NCBI GenBank assembly: GCA_032433765.1
Contig: JAVIAB010000008.1
Location: 41,314,779-41,378,778 of the forward strand
DNA length: 64,000 nt
Source of the DNA: Megaustenia siamemsis
Taxonomy: Eukaryota > Mollusca > Gastropoda > Stylommatophora > Ariophantidae
Reading direction: 5' to 3'
This document shows, in pieces, positions 1 to 11,547 of the stretch (position 1 is the stretch's first letter; each line of letters starts with the position of its first letter). The position numbers were made by a program, and so were the translations under genes. The notes beneath the pieces were generated by a model. The model worked only from the letters and a program-made list of their open reading frames with translations, was not told where the DNA came from and searched no databases.

Positions 1-170
1 AATGTGATAATACTCACAATGACTAAAGGGGCGTGTTCGTCCCCAAATTATGTTTATTGATGTGTGAATCTTTCATTACAATTATTATAACAAGGAAATT
101 TATTAATTAAAAGCATTGAGTTCATTATACACAATTAAAAATACTTTATTTCTAACATAAAGAAAAATGG

Positions 171-705
171 TTGTTTTTACAAAGTAAAAAAAGAGCTATT
201 GAGGTAAAGAAAGGTATGTACATGTGCTTCATAGACTACACAAAAGCATTTGACAAAGTATGTGGAATAATCAATATACTTGAGCAACTAAATATTGATG
301 GCAAGGATCTGAGAATCATAAAAAACGTTTGCCAAACAAACAGCAGCTATAGAATTAGCACTCAAACAGGACAGTTCCAATATACAAAACAAGGCGTCAG
401 ATAAGGATGCGCTCTGTCACAGGATTTGTTCTCACTTTACAGTGAAAATATTATGAGATCAATAGTAGACAAAAACAATGTATTAAAGTCAACAGTTACA
501 ATATAAACAATTTGCGATATGCGGATGACAGTCTTCATATTAGCGATAGAGAATGAACTACACTACTAGAACAAATAGATATACTAGTAAAAGAAAGCAA
601 CAAGAAAGGTTTTAAGTCTAAATAGTAAGAGAAATGAGGTAATGGTCAGATCAATGAAACAATTATCACCATGATGTAATATAAAAATAAACAGGACAAA
701 TCTAA
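171..705 (+). pseudogene. LINE A1 reverse transcriptase fragment (degenerate)
   Basis: This is a remnant of the palm of a non-LTR retrotransposon reverse transcriptase. Motif A is readable as CFIDYTKAFDKV near 228-260, motif B as QGVR followed by a stop and GCALSQDLF near 390-430, and the catalytic motif C as NNLRYADD near 508-530. The frame is broken by a stop just after QGVR and by shifts around motif C. Endonuclease and thumb are missing. The same family recurs at 9549-12715, 32425, 50050 and 55500. It would have copied its own RNA into DNA; this copy is dead. Confidence 0.85.
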
Positions 706-709
706 AGCA

Positions 710-1140
710 AGTCTTCTTCTTCCACCTATCAGCTCCCTGTGGAGCAACTTTCCAAGTCGTTCTGTTTTTGCCATTCTTTTAAGATCATTCCATGTCTTCC
801 CCATCATCTTCATCTCTGCTTCTGTCTGTCTTCTCCAGGAATTTTTTGGTCTTCCTATTTGTCTTTTCCCCTAGGGATTCCAAAAAAAAGAGCCTGTTGT
901 GTATTACTCTCAGTTGGCTTCCGCAGTGTGTGTCCTATCCAGCGTCATTGTCTTCACTGTATCTCTTTATCCACTGCTATTTGGCTGGTACATTTCCATA
1001 CTTCTTTGTTAGTGATTTCGTCCTGCCATTTCCATCCATTATTCTGTGTAAGCATCCATTAATGAAAGTCTGTATCTTCATGATTGTCAATTTTGTTGTT
1101 CTCCATGTTTCACAGCCATATAATAGGACTGACTTAACAT
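710..1140 (-). pseudogene. LINE reverse transcriptase C-terminal fragment
   Basis: Reading the minus strand gives YGCETWRTT-like residues followed by KIQTFINGCLHRIM and a degraded GHT-LRKP-like stretch. This is the thumb and C-terminal region seen at the end of many RTE/CR1-like LINE proteins. Several stops and shifts interrupt it. It faces the A1 fragment to its left, so two different LINE remnants meet here. The forward-strand open frames over this interval are shadows of it. Confidence 0.7.
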
Positions 1141-1144
1141 TGGA

Positions 1145-1374
1145 GTTGACAATTTTTATTTATATGGTGTTAGTGACCATAAATTTTACAGACCTTCGGC
1201 ACATGATTTTTGGGGTAAAGTGGTCGGTATTACGCACGTGCCGCTTTACTTTCCCAGAAAAAAATCTGGTACCCATTTAAGGCTGTGTGAACCTGGAAGC
1301 CATCAGTTGGGATTGAACCCTACCCCTTGTCCTTTGTAGTCCAGTTCACTAACCACTGAGCTATCGCGGCTATG
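1145..1374 (-). mobile_element. tRNA-derived SINE, family S1
   Basis: On the minus strand the element starts with a tRNA-like head: A box TAGCTCAGTGGTTAGTG and B box GGTTCAATCCC. The body contains GGGAAAGTAAAGCGGCAC and a block ending in TATGGTCACTAACACCATAT. The same body recurs at 17945-18177 and 61230-61488 (minus), at 47588-47765 (plus) and, more diverged, at 37308-37530 (plus). Such elements are transcribed by RNA polymerase III and moved by LINE enzymes. It is not a functional tRNA because the cloverleaf 3' half is not complete. Confidence 0.85.
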
Positions 1375-1503
1375 ATCACCTATGCCAACCGATAATGCAT
1401 ATGATGATGGTGATGAAAAATATCAAGCAATTGAAATTATATATGTTGATTGAGAAAAAAGAAACAGTAAATTAAAAGACTACTAAACAAGTCTCTTTGA
1501 GAC

Positions 1504-1714
1504 GTCGCTTCTTCGGATGACGGGGAAATGGGAGTTAAGGTGGGCATAGCCCGAAATGAGAAACTTGGTGGCCGTGTAAGAAGACTTATCAACCAACATA
1601 GAACTGGAGTCGTCAGTCGCTGGACACTGAGGGAATTGCTGAGGAGGGGATCTGAGCACCTATGGACATGTTCGGAGTGCAATGATGATGACCCGCAAAT
1701 AACTCAATAACTCT
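1504..1714 (+). mobile_element. 5'-truncated R-family LINE tail (copy 1)
   Basis: The insertion encodes the C-terminal end of an RNase H-type LINE protein: GVKVGIARNEKLGGRVRR, then NQHRTGVVSRWTLRELLRRG, then a Cys motif EHLWTCSEC. The frame closes inside the 3' terminal repeat CAAATAACTCAATAACTC. It is flanked by a 10-bp target-site duplication, TCTTTGAGAC, at 1494-1503 and 1715-1724. Sister copies are at 6273-6501, 21879-22256 and 44647-44863. Only about 210 bp of the 3' end were inserted, which is usual 5' truncation during target-primed reverse transcription. Confidence 0.85.
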
Positions 1715-1724
1715 TCTTTGAGAC

Positions 1725-2589
1725 ACCAATGAGTTGGTTTTGTTTACAAATAAAGAGTTAAGTAACCAATAAACAAGAAACATAGATGAAAAAGAAAAGT
1801 ATAACAATTAATGACACTCAGAATGTATGAATAATACAATCCAGTATTATGGTAGTAAGTCATTGGCAATAAATATTACAGATTCACTGGTAGCAACAGA
1901 GGTGTGGTTACAAGGGCATTTCAAATACAATATAAAGGGGCTATCAATTACCAAACTTACATCCTGACAATTTGTGTATTATAGATTGCTTTTACTTCTG
2001 TATACATCCAACTACTCCGCATTTTTCACCCTTAGATAATGCTCAGTATATGCTGCAGCAAACTACGATATATGTACCTTTCAGCCCATCTCCAATTTCA
2101 CACAGCCATGGCAGGTTGTCTCTTCGCTTCAATCTATACTTGCTTGGTAAGATGGTATAGTCTTTCACAGGTACACAAAATGGAGGATTTTGATAAGCTT
2201 TGGTTCACTAATCCTGGCACAAACAATCAGCTATGAGTTGTTTACCACTTTCAGCCAAGGTTCTTATAGGAGTCTTTGATCCTTCTTTTATTCAGAAACA
2301 AAGTAGCAACAACAAAAACACATCAATATCAGCTGATTGCAACAGTTATTTATTATTTATGTTCAAGTGATTTCTCCTCTTTTCCCACTAACCACAAAGC
2401 TCCTGCTGCATTCCTCCTCAGGCTGAGTTTAGCTTCTCATTCAACTCTTCCTCTCTAGTCTTCACTTAAAAGTGTGTCTAAATGAATATACCACTTTGCT
2501 TCCTTGAAAGTTTATCAGATGATGGTTTTATCAGAAGAATGCTACCAATTCCATCTGTAGCAAAAATTACTAATTAAGAATGTTTAAAA
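1725..2589. other. AT-rich stretch with no supported gene
   Basis: I see no conserved coding motif, SINE box or tandem array here. Short open frames have no recognisable domain and no codon signature. Confidence 0.6.
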
Positions 2590-3505
2590 AGAAGGGTACA
2601 AACCAGAAATATTTTCAAAGCCATAAGGAAAGACAATCTAAATTAATTTGGCATGTGATGTGAAAAGAAGGTATTGAGAATACTATAACAACAGCAGAAT
2701 GAATTGAAAGAACAGCAAAGAGAGAAAAAGAGAGTTTTCAATAGAAAATATATTGATCAGTTTATCCAAATAGTCCTAAATGATCATCTTCTTCTTTTCT
2801 CTGTCTCACTGATACCTAAAAGGTGTCATGGTTTATATCATATGTCGTTCTTGAGCTGCTCGAACTGTCCTGAATTAGTGATTTTCCTTTGTTGTTACAT
2901 GTCTCTGTCACTGCATCTATCCATCTTCTGCTGGGTCTTCCTCTTGGTCTTTTTGTGACTGCATTTTCTTTTATATTCTCATGTCAATTTCTCTGTCTAG
3001 TTTTCCATCTTCTGTGAACATTGTGCCTAAATACTTGAATTCCTCTACTTATATTATTCTTTATCTTTGATCTTAATGTTTAATGGGTGTCTTAATTTGC
3101 TTATTCTTATAGCCTCTGTTTTTGCTGTGTTAATTTTCATACTGTAGTTTGTGCAGCTTTTATTTACAGATGTTAAATGGTGTTGTAGCAGTTTTTCATC
3201 CTCATATATTAGGCATCGGTCATCTGCGAAGAGTAGCTTGTTGATGTTGGAGTTTTCTACCTCTAGATAGAATACAACACAAATAAATCTGTTCGAAATA
3301 ACACAAGAACGCTTGAATTTCTTTTACTACGGGCATTGAAATTCACTTGTAACTTAAATTTGACTCCCATCGAAAATTGCATCGTGTTGCTAGCACAGTC
3401 ACACACCGGAAGTCCGATAAATGATCACCAACTGAAAATATGACAAGTATGAAGGACTGAGTGATGATCACCTATGTCAACTGGCCTGGCACATGATGAT
3501 GATTC
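2590..3505 (+). pseudogene. LINE A1 C-terminal fragment split by element C
   Basis: The left part (to 2776) reads IWHVM-KEGIENTITT, matching the A1 C-terminal segment FFGHVMRREQLEYIVTT at 10580. The right part (3428-3505) is the A1 3' end, with the MITYANWPGT-like ending and a short TGATGATG tail. The two halves are separated by the 631-bp element C insertion, whose 10-bp duplication TAAATGATCA lies at 2777-2786 and 3418-3427. Confidence 0.65.
2787..3417 (-). mobile_element. Composite LINE-derived element C (copy 1)
   Basis: A unit inserted into an A1 LINE remnant with a 10-bp target-site duplication. On the minus strand it has a non-coding head of about 145 bp (3270-3417, starting near GGTGTGTGACTGTGC), then reverse transcriptase residues around LLFADDRCLIYEDE (motif C), an EFKYLGT-like block, then a jump to KRPRGRPSRRWIDAVTETCN, and a 3' end containing AGGTATCAGTGA. 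The head and the 3' end recur together at 31832-32133 with a larger internal deletion. It probably depended on a full-length LINE for movement. Confidence 0.75.
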
Positions 3506-4014
3506 TTTGAAAGTTTTGTCTATCCAACATCATTTCTCTCTTAAATGCCCTGTTTTAACACTTACCCACTGTGGCTGTCAAATTTGTCTGCTGTAAAGTC
3601 AAGCACTAGAGACACACAGTCTGTAAATGATTGCACTAAGCAAACATTGTTCTTACTTAACTTGTTCATAAATAATTCAGTGAACACAAGAATAAACAAT
3701 TGCTTTCAAGAACCCTCGTTCTCTTTCACAGAATTGTGGAATAGGAATATTTTACACAACAGTGCAATATACATTTTTTTTCCAAATATTTCTATGCAGT
3801 AAAATGTAATGTCAAAGATAATTACAATGAGAAAAATAAAACTTGATTCAAAAAGTCTGTGTGGGTATAACTCTTGCAGATGACGAGTGTTTGTCACAAG
3901 ATTTAAGTAGAACATATGAGAATAAATAACGTAATATAAAAGAGAATGAAGAAGAGGAGGCCAAATGGACAATCCATCACTCTCCAAACAAGGTCAACAG
4001 AGGTTCAAATCACA
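3506..4014. other. No supported gene
   Basis: Unique-looking AT-rich sequence; I see no coding or repeat structure in it. Confidence 0.55.
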
Positions 4015-4365
4015 GTAGATAATGATTCGGTAGCCTAGTTGGGAAAACCACCCGACTAGACTAGCGACGTTCGGACAACCCGTGTTCGATTCCCGCTGGA
4101 AGCAGTGTGAATTGTACTCGTGGTTGGAAAACAAACAAAAAAAATACCCCCACGGTCGACCCAGCCGTTGGCAGAATGGGTACCAGGGTATTATCCTGGG
4201 AAGGTGAGGAATGTCGCTTCGCATCTGAGTTTCGATGCTTAAGGAGACACTATACAGAAATATCCTAACATTTCTGGATAGGCGGCCGAGCACATATGGG
4301 TGGAAACTCGCGTGCTGCTAAGACGCCGGTTCAAGTCTCGTACTTTACCTTTACCTTTAAGGTTA
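4015..4365 (+). mobile_element. tRNA-derived SINE(s), two head-like units
   Basis: The first unit has an A-box-like TAGCCTAGTTGGG (4031) and B box GTGTTCGATTCCC (4082-4094), followed by a body through about 4250. A second tRNA-like unit follows (GCGGCCGAGCAC near 4280, B box GGTTCAAGTCTC at 4328-4339) and ends in a CTTTAC-type repeat at 4343-4360. This looks like two SINEs side by side or one dimeric SINE. A genuine tRNA gene is unlikely because neither head folds into a complete cloverleaf. Confidence 0.7.
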
Positions 4366-4444
4366 AATTTTTTTTTTTATTTCCAGCCAGAACAAATGTG
4401 ACGACTGCAGCAGCCAATCTGCAGATATCAAAGCTGTACACTAA

Positions 4445-4525
4445 ACTGTTAAACTGCAGCAGCCGAATGGTTAGTGCACTCACCATCTAACCTGGAAGGT
4501 CTCAGATCAATTCACAAAATTGGGA
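4445..4525 (+). mobile_element. tRNA-like SINE head fragment
   Basis: GCCGAATGGTTAGTGCACTC (4463) resembles a Leu/Ser-type tRNA A box, and GGTCTCAGATCAATTC about 35 bp downstream resembles a decayed B box. The rest of the element is not recognisable. Confidence 0.5.
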
Positions 4526-6259
4526 CTGATACTGCATTGGGATTCATATTGTCTCTAGGAAATGAGCAAAATCCACTGTTTCACTGGCTGAAAAGTCAAT
4601 GTACAGTGTTCGAAATCTATGGTTGACAGAAATGATTTTTTCTACTTGGGGTGAAATAAAAAATCCTGAATTTCACACGTGGCAATTGCTTTGACCAAGG
4701 GCCTTTATACCTCTGGTTCTGTCATGAGCCCCTCGATATATACCAGCAATAGCAATATGTGTCATAAAGATAGTTTTCTAGAAATGGGAACCAGAGAGAT
4801 TAGCTATGACAAAGTTGGAGATACACCTGCCTGGTGTATTACTGACCACATCACTCATAGACTGTGTCAATGATCATGGTCGGGGAAAAAAAAAAGCTAT
4901 AACAAGGTGTAAAGGCACCCTTTTACTTCACTCTTAGATGTATATCATTATTCATTATGGTTCCACTTTAGCTAAAAGCCAAACCGTTAAAATAGATATA
5001 ACAGAGAGGCAAAGATGTTCATCCAGCAACTGAGCTGAGAAATCAGTTCCAACTGTCTTGTGCAACTATGGCTTGTGTGGAATTGTTCCAGCCAATTGCA
5101 TAAACAACAATAGTGGCCCAAATCACCAGATCTTTGCAGAGACTTTGGTGGCTTAAATCATTGTGTCAAGTTTTTTGTTTTTATTTTGAAAACTATTTCC
5201 CACAACTGGTAATTTGACCACCTAGGATGCACTAGCCACTCAGTTCACATTGATAAGAATCATATTATTTATTAACTTTCAAGCCACTTGTTAGGTCAAA
5301 CATTTGTTTCAATATGAAAATTTCCAGATGTGCTCACTTTTGACTCAAACTTTAAAAAAAAAATGTAGAGTTCATACAACATGCATCATTTTCAATCAAC
5401 ATTCTTATATATGTTGTCATCAATACTGAAGATACATGGAGCTCTCAATGTTAAGCACTTTGAATATTTATGGATATAACAGATTGAAATGCAACTCTCC
5501 AACCCAGATGTTATCATATGTTGTCAATTCCTAAAGATGACTCCATATTAATAATTGAGATTATCGTATATCATCTCCCAGGTGTGCCTTACTCTGCAAT
5601 TGATTTCAATATGTTTTGTATCTCTTCTGTCTGATCCCAATGTTTCACCCTGTCCAGCTGCAATGCTACCCAACAGTTATAGCGTTAAAGATTGTAAAGC
5701 ACACAGGAATAGATAAAAAAGTTGCTCTTCAACAACTACAAGGCAGAAAACATGCCAGTAAAGAAAACAAAGTAATGAATTTAGCAATAATAGATATAAT
5801 TGTACTATTTTAGAAAGAGACAGATGCAGTGGACTGCAAGGTGCAAAACACTATGCATCCAACCATCAGTAGCTGTACAAAGGGAACATATAAACAACCA
5901 ATGAATAACATCATAATAAAGACAATGGCTAGTGACATGCCAGTGAAGTAAGTACATACAGAAGCCACAATGGTAAAATGTTAATGCACAAAACTTTACT
6001 TAATTCCAAAACTTCTACTGATTTATAATGTTGAATAATATGAGATCTGATCAGTTATGGGAGAAGTTGTCAGAGATGCCTCATGTCAAATGGATATAGA
6101 TACTGGAGAGTATAATGTAATAAAATCTTGATTTGAGAACACTGGAAAGAAAAACAACAAAAACACTAAATTAGATGTGATATTGGAAACAGGGACCCCC
6201 ACAGATCTTTCTTCTATCCTACTGCTTGTGCATTTAGTATCACAGAGAGGAGTACGTTT
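4526..6259. other. AT-rich stretch with no supported gene
   Basis: No LINE, SINE, tandem repeat or conserved protein segment could be recognised. Short open frames lack any domain signature. Confidence 0.6.
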
Positions 6260-6272
6260 CTGGCCTTTGTGA

Positions 6273-6501
6273 GTTATTGAGTTATTAATGGGTCATCATC
6301 ATTGTGCTCCGAACATGTCTATAAGTGCTCAGATCCCCTTCTCAGCAAGTCTCGAAGTATCCAGCGACTGATGACTCCACTTCTGTTTTGGCCGATAAGT
6401 CCTTTAACATGCCCACTGAGTTTCTTGTTTTTGGCTGTGCCCATCTTTACTCCCATCTCTTTCATCCAAAGGAGAGACAAGGATTCATGGTTGTTGAAGT
6501 C
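6273..6501 (-). mobile_element. R-family LINE tail (copy 2)
   Basis: Minus-strand equivalent of the 1504-1714 insertion. It reads MGVK-G-A followed by a degraded GLIGQ, SRWILRDLLRRG and the LWTC-like Cys motif (here more decayed), and ends in AATAACTCAATAACTC. A 13-bp target-site duplication, CTGGCCTTTGTGA, lies at 6260-6272 and 6502-6514, which fixes the insertion boundaries. It has more substitutions than the nested copy at 21879 and is probably older. Confidence 0.85.
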
Positions 6502-6514
6502 CTGGCCTTTGTGA

Positions 6515-9500
6515 ATTGTGAAGCTTGAGTTGTCATGTTGAATTTACTGTTTCTTTCATTCCATCTATCCATATTTTTCAGTGTTTTCCTTTTGCCATCT
6601 AGCCACATGTTTTCAAAGGTCAAGGGCAGTGAAATAGTAAACGCTGTAGAAGTGTCTTAATCTTAACACTGTAAATCACATCATTTAGAGAAGGTAAGGA
6701 AGGCCAGTGCTATTCAAAGTTATTACAGTCCCTAGTCTGCAAACTAGTACCATCTCGTTTGTTATTGAGTCCACTGGAGAATGTTGGAGAAGGAAGTTCA
6801 AGATTACTGGAACATATTTTAAACCACCATGGTACTACCGCAATCTAATGCTCATATGATCCTCCATTTTAGCAATAATAATAAAATGACAATAAACTTT
6901 CAAAACGTCAAAGATAATGAAAAACGTCAATCATTAATTATCTCTGAATAAACAGTGCACTGATACTAAACATTGCAAACACATCAATCAGGATTGTGAG
7001 CTCACACATAGACCAGCACTGAAGTTGTATAGAATCTATTCCTATTTTCCTTTCCTTTATTAGACAGAATGTAATACTGATTGTACTGCTTTTGTAATCA
7101 CATCTGGGAGTAAAGAAAGTTAGGGGATGGGGTAAAGAAGAACGTTTTTGGAGGATTTATCTTAACACACAACAATTCACTATGAATCATCTGACTAATT
7201 TGTGAAAGGGGGAAGTGGGAGGGAAGGAAGATGATCTCATATAGGAATGTGATGAATAATGAGTTATTGCTGCAATTAAAGAGTAGGCAGTTTAGTATCT
7301 TACACAAAGTTAATGAAAAAGAAAAGGTTGCAAGTTCAGTGTAGAACTATTTTGGGTACACTGAGCAGGGTTGAGTAATTACATAGGAAGAAGCTCTGCC
7401 TGCTGAGCCAAAGAGTGAATATAATATACAGTATATAACATAATTCACACAAATTTGTGAATTGAAGGTAATAAAAACTATCAGGAGTGCATTATAAACC
7501 TCAATATTCATTTAATTCTGTCGTTTATTGATAGATTATCAATAATATTTTATAAAATGTGAAAACAAAATATAAACATTTTTTTTCAAACTGCATTTGA
7601 TATTTTCAAAATGAGGTACTGTAATTACCAAATAAAAATATTGAAGTAAAGAAATAAAATGACAGAGTGGAATAATCCCAACTGAGTTCAATTTTATCTG
7701 CACAATGAAATAGTACCAGTCACAAAAATTACAGGTTAAATGAACTGTCCTCGGGACTGTGCATAAAGAGATTATATGGCAAATATAAGACATGCCTTTG
7801 AAGATGAGAGACTAGACAAGAACAAAACAACAATGGAATATTTTATATTTGATAAGTGGAATACATATTTAATCTTGATATTGAAGGTTAGAGAGGTTCA
7901 GATAAGCAGCAACTTATCTGGATAGATAAATGTGAATCTATATTTGTGTAGAATGTCATGCTCTAAACTAAATTCAGCAACTAGTGCTCACTACTGCAGC
8001 TGTATGCAACTCTCAAGAAAAATAGTAATACACTATAGATCTTAACTATGCAAATGTTTTATATGTACCATTTTACACCCCTCTGGAACATACACATTTC
8101 TATAAAGTTTGCTGACTCTTGCTTGTCACTAGAACTATAATTTATTTGTTATATTAGAAATTACCTTTTAGATTTCTTTGATATCTTATTATTGTCTAAT
8201 AGATGAATATTTTTCCTATAAAAAAAGAATTGCTTCAAGTTTATTTTGTGATATTGTATTCCTCCCTAAGTAACTATTATATGAGAACTAACTAAACTTC
8301 TAACATTGTGCCAAATATTTATGTTCAGCGAAGTTACAATTTTCTTTGAAGTGTATTTTTTAATGAATTAACAAATCATTATTTTAAATAAATCAATGTA
8401 ATTATGTATTCTAAATGCATTCATAATCACAAGTGTTGTTTACAACGATGCAGACAAAGACATTCTTGAGTTTCATTTCTTGGCAGGCATGACTTTAATT
8501 TACATACATTAATAACCAAAAGACAAAAGTATTGTAAGATAAGATAGATTAGAGTTGAAAGAAGCATACATGAATAAACAGACTATAAAGAAGATTGTTG
8601 CTATCAATTGCACACACATACACTTGACACAGAAGAGTTGTTTTTTGCTCTTGTGGAATTGATTAACAGGTATAATTAACTTCAACCACCTGTCCTACAA
8701 TAGTGGTTTTCCTGCTTATGACTGAATGAGAATGAGAAGTATTTGTACTATTTGACAATAAGGCAGATCCAAACGTTCGTTGATAAATTAACCCCAGCAC
8801 TGTAGACTAAGACTTGCTAGCTATAACTACGAGTCAGTCAACTCAATATTCTTATTTAGATTATAAACACACCAACCCACATATGCTGAACGACAAAAAA
8901 TATATCCTCGAGAGCCTGACACAGTGACACCACGTGACCACAGCAGGCAACATCGTCCGGGCTCTAAATTAAAAGCAATCGCTCACATCTCATAAATAAA
9001 GGATTAAGGCTTGAAAACAAGGTTTGCATAAAATGTAACTAGCTTGAAATTCTGACAGATGTATAAGCGATCACATTTACGGTCTTATTTCTAATTTATG
9101 TCATTTTAAGACTATCCAGACACTATTCAAATTCAAGCCATTTAACTTTACACAACCAGTCGTACATTCGCCTCATTCGGCCATCCACTTTTTGATCATT
9201 ACTTGATTTTTTAGCTAAGTCGTCGTTTCTTTGTCTTAAATCTTTAATATTAGTCCAGCTACACCTTACCTGATTATATCCAGCGAAAGAAAAGATTACT
9301 CTTCTAGCTTAGGCAGCCTCAATCCATCAGGGAGGACGAAAAGTCCAGAAATATAAAGAAGTCTTTCCTCTCAGATAAACGAAGCCTGAATGTTTTCTTT
9401 CCGGTTACATTCAATATGGCGGACTAAATATGTCAACACAGATAGTGGTGACGTCATGCAAGGGTCGAGCAGGGTCAAGGCCACTATTTGTGTTTTGTAA

Positions 9501-9548
9501 ATACCTTCTAATTTTGGTGTTTTTGTTGGAGGTATAGGTACGAACAAT
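6515..9548. other. 3-kb gene-free AT-rich stretch
   Basis: I see no LINE or SINE copy and no tandem repeat of note. The only structure is a group of promoter-like motifs near 8930-9460 (listed separately). If a host gene has its first exon here, its short coding part is not identifiable by eye. Confidence 0.5.
8928..9460. promoter_or_regulatory. Possible promoter-like motif cluster
   Basis: Four motifs common in animal core promoters lie within about 530 bp: an E-box CCACGTGACC at about 8931, an ETS-like TTTCCGGTT near 9400, a YY1-like CAATATGGCGGAC near 9410, and a CRE-like GTGACGTCATG near 9450. Each is short and could occur by chance; the grouping within otherwise repeat-free DNA is the only support. 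No adjacent coding exon was identified. Confidence 0.25.
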
Positions 9549-9643
9549 GCCATACACGTCATAAGGTATTTAATAGATAGAACCATAGAGGTGAAAACAG
9601 ATATATACTTGTGTTTCATAGATTATACCAAAGCATTTGACAA

Positions 9644-11547
9644 CAATTGCTTAATGTGATAAACACATTTTGTTAGAGATAAAGGAATATAGCAATGCCA
9701 TTTATATCATAAGATCTTTAATAGAAAGAGCCATAGAGGTGAAAACAGATCTATACCTATGTTTCATAGATTACACCAAGGCATTTGACAAAGTAAAGCA
9801 CCAAGAAATAAATCGACATTTTAGAAAGCATAAACGTAGACAGCAAAGATCTAAGAATAATAAAGAACATGTACTGGCAACAAAAAGCTGCCATAAGAAC
9901 TGGAAACCAATTGGGAATGTTTCAACAAATAAAACAGGGTGTTAGACAAAAGGTTGTGTGCTGTCACCAGATTTATTTAATATTTATAGTGAGATTATTT
10001 TAAGATCCAGAAGGGGCATGCCTGGAATAACAATTGGAGGTCATAATATAAATAATCTAAGGTATGCTGATGATACAGTCTTAATCGCTAAGAGTGAAAA
10101 TGAGTTACAAGAAATGTTGGACATTATAGTGAAAGAAAGCAACAATAAAAGACTCAGTCTTAATAGCAAAAAGACATAGGTAATGGTAACAACAAAGAAA
10201 AAGACATCACCTCAGTGCAAAAAAAGACAAGTGGAACAAATTAAAACAATAAGATGTACAAAAGAGGTGAGATGCAGATTGGCTCAGGCAAAAGCAGCTT
10301 TCCAAAAAATGAGGAATATACTACGCAATCCATTTTTAACAATAGAAACAAGAAAAAGAGTTCTTAAATGTTATGTAGAGCCAGTCTTAACATATGGATG
10401 AGAATCATAGACAATAGGACAACAGACAAGAAAATCACTGGAGTCTGTAGAAATTTTTTTTTTTACAGAAGAATGTTGAGAGTACCATGGACAGCTAAGA
10501 AGAGTAATGAAGATGTTCTGACAGAGGTCAAAGCAAAAAGAGAGCTAATTTCCAAAATTAGGAAGAAACAATCATCATTTTTTGGCCATGTAATGAGAAG
10601 AGAACAACTTGAATATATTGTAACAACTGGAAAAATTGAGGGACGAAGAAATAGAGGGAAGCAAAGAGAAAAAATACCAGACAGCTTAAGAGAATGGCTT
10701 GGCAGAAGGTCAACAACAGAAATGATAAATAGCTGCCGAGATCGAAAGTTGTGGAGAAAAATGATCACCTACGCCAGTATGCCCGGTACTTGATGATGAT
10801 GATGATAACATAACAAGCAAAATATATGGACTAGATATGAATATCAAAAAGATTAAAACTATGATCATAAACAAAGAAAATTCTCAAGACCTACAATTAA
10901 ATATCACAGTTGAGGGAATACATCTGGAGACAGTCCAGAGCTACAATTACCTGGGACATACTATAACCAATGATGGAAAATGTAAAATTGAAATAAACAA
11001 AAGAATAGATATGGCAAAAAGTAATTTTAATGCCATGAAAAATATACTAACAACAAAATAAATATCAACAGGGCTGAAACTAAGAATGGCAAAATGTTAC
11101 ATATTCTCAATATTTTTGTATAGTGCAGAAACATGGACATTAGACAAGAAAACAGAACAGAAAATTGAAGCCTTTGAAATGTGGAAGAATAGGTAGAATT
11201 ATAGAAGAATAGGTAGAATTGGATGGAAAGAAAAGAAAACAAACGATGAAGTTTTAAAACAACTGAAAATAAAAAGAGAACTACTAAATACAATTAAGAC
11301 AAGACAAATGAAATTTTGGGGGCATGTTAAAAGACACATCAGCCTACTAAAAGTAATATTGGAAGGGAAAATACAAGGTAAAAGAGTCAGAGGCAGACCA
11401 AGACTAACATGGACGAGTAACATCAAAAGATGGACTAGTCAATCTATGACAGCCTGCACCATCAAAGCAAGAAAGAGTAGAATGGCGATCCATAGTAGCC
11501 AACCTTCGTTGCGGAGAAGGCACTCGATGATGATGATGATGATGATG
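9644..11547 (+). mobile_element. LINE A2 insertion inside the older A1 copy
   Basis: 5'-truncated A2 element. Its left end (CAATTGCTTAATGTG) corresponds to positions about 21706-21720 in the longer A2 copy. The sequence then jumps across a younger A1 insertion to 10803 and continues with NIKKIKTMIINKENSQ, the YNYLGHTI block, ETWTLDKKTEQ, FWGHVKRHISLLKVI and GKRVRGRPRLTWTSNI. It finishes in a GATGATGAT tail at 11525-11547. One in-frame stop follows NILTTK. Confidence 0.8.
9665..10802 (+). mobile_element. Younger LINE A1 copy nested inside A2
   Basis: Contains motif A (CFIDYTKAFDKVKHQ), a shifted [11 protein letters not shown] region, motif B ([16 protein letters not shown] after a frame change) and motif C (NNLRYADDTVLIAKSEN near 10048-10095). 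The C-terminal part reads AKAAFQKMRNILRNPF, YRRMLRVPWTAKKSN, SSFFGHVMRREQLEYI and NSCRDRKLWRKMITYA. The protein ends MPGT with the stop TGA supplied by the first unit of the terminal TGATGATGATGATGA. It sits between near-identical flanks, TGATAAACA (9656-9664) and TGATAACA (10803-10810), consistent with a target-site duplication. Confidence 0.8.

Noticed and set aside
792..1280. 162-codon forward frame
   Set aside because: It is antisense to a LINE C-terminal fragment and partly overlaps a SINE.
1145..1374. tRNA gene on the minus strand
   Set aside because: A and B boxes are present but the element continues into a SINE body shared by other copies, and the acceptor stem does not close.
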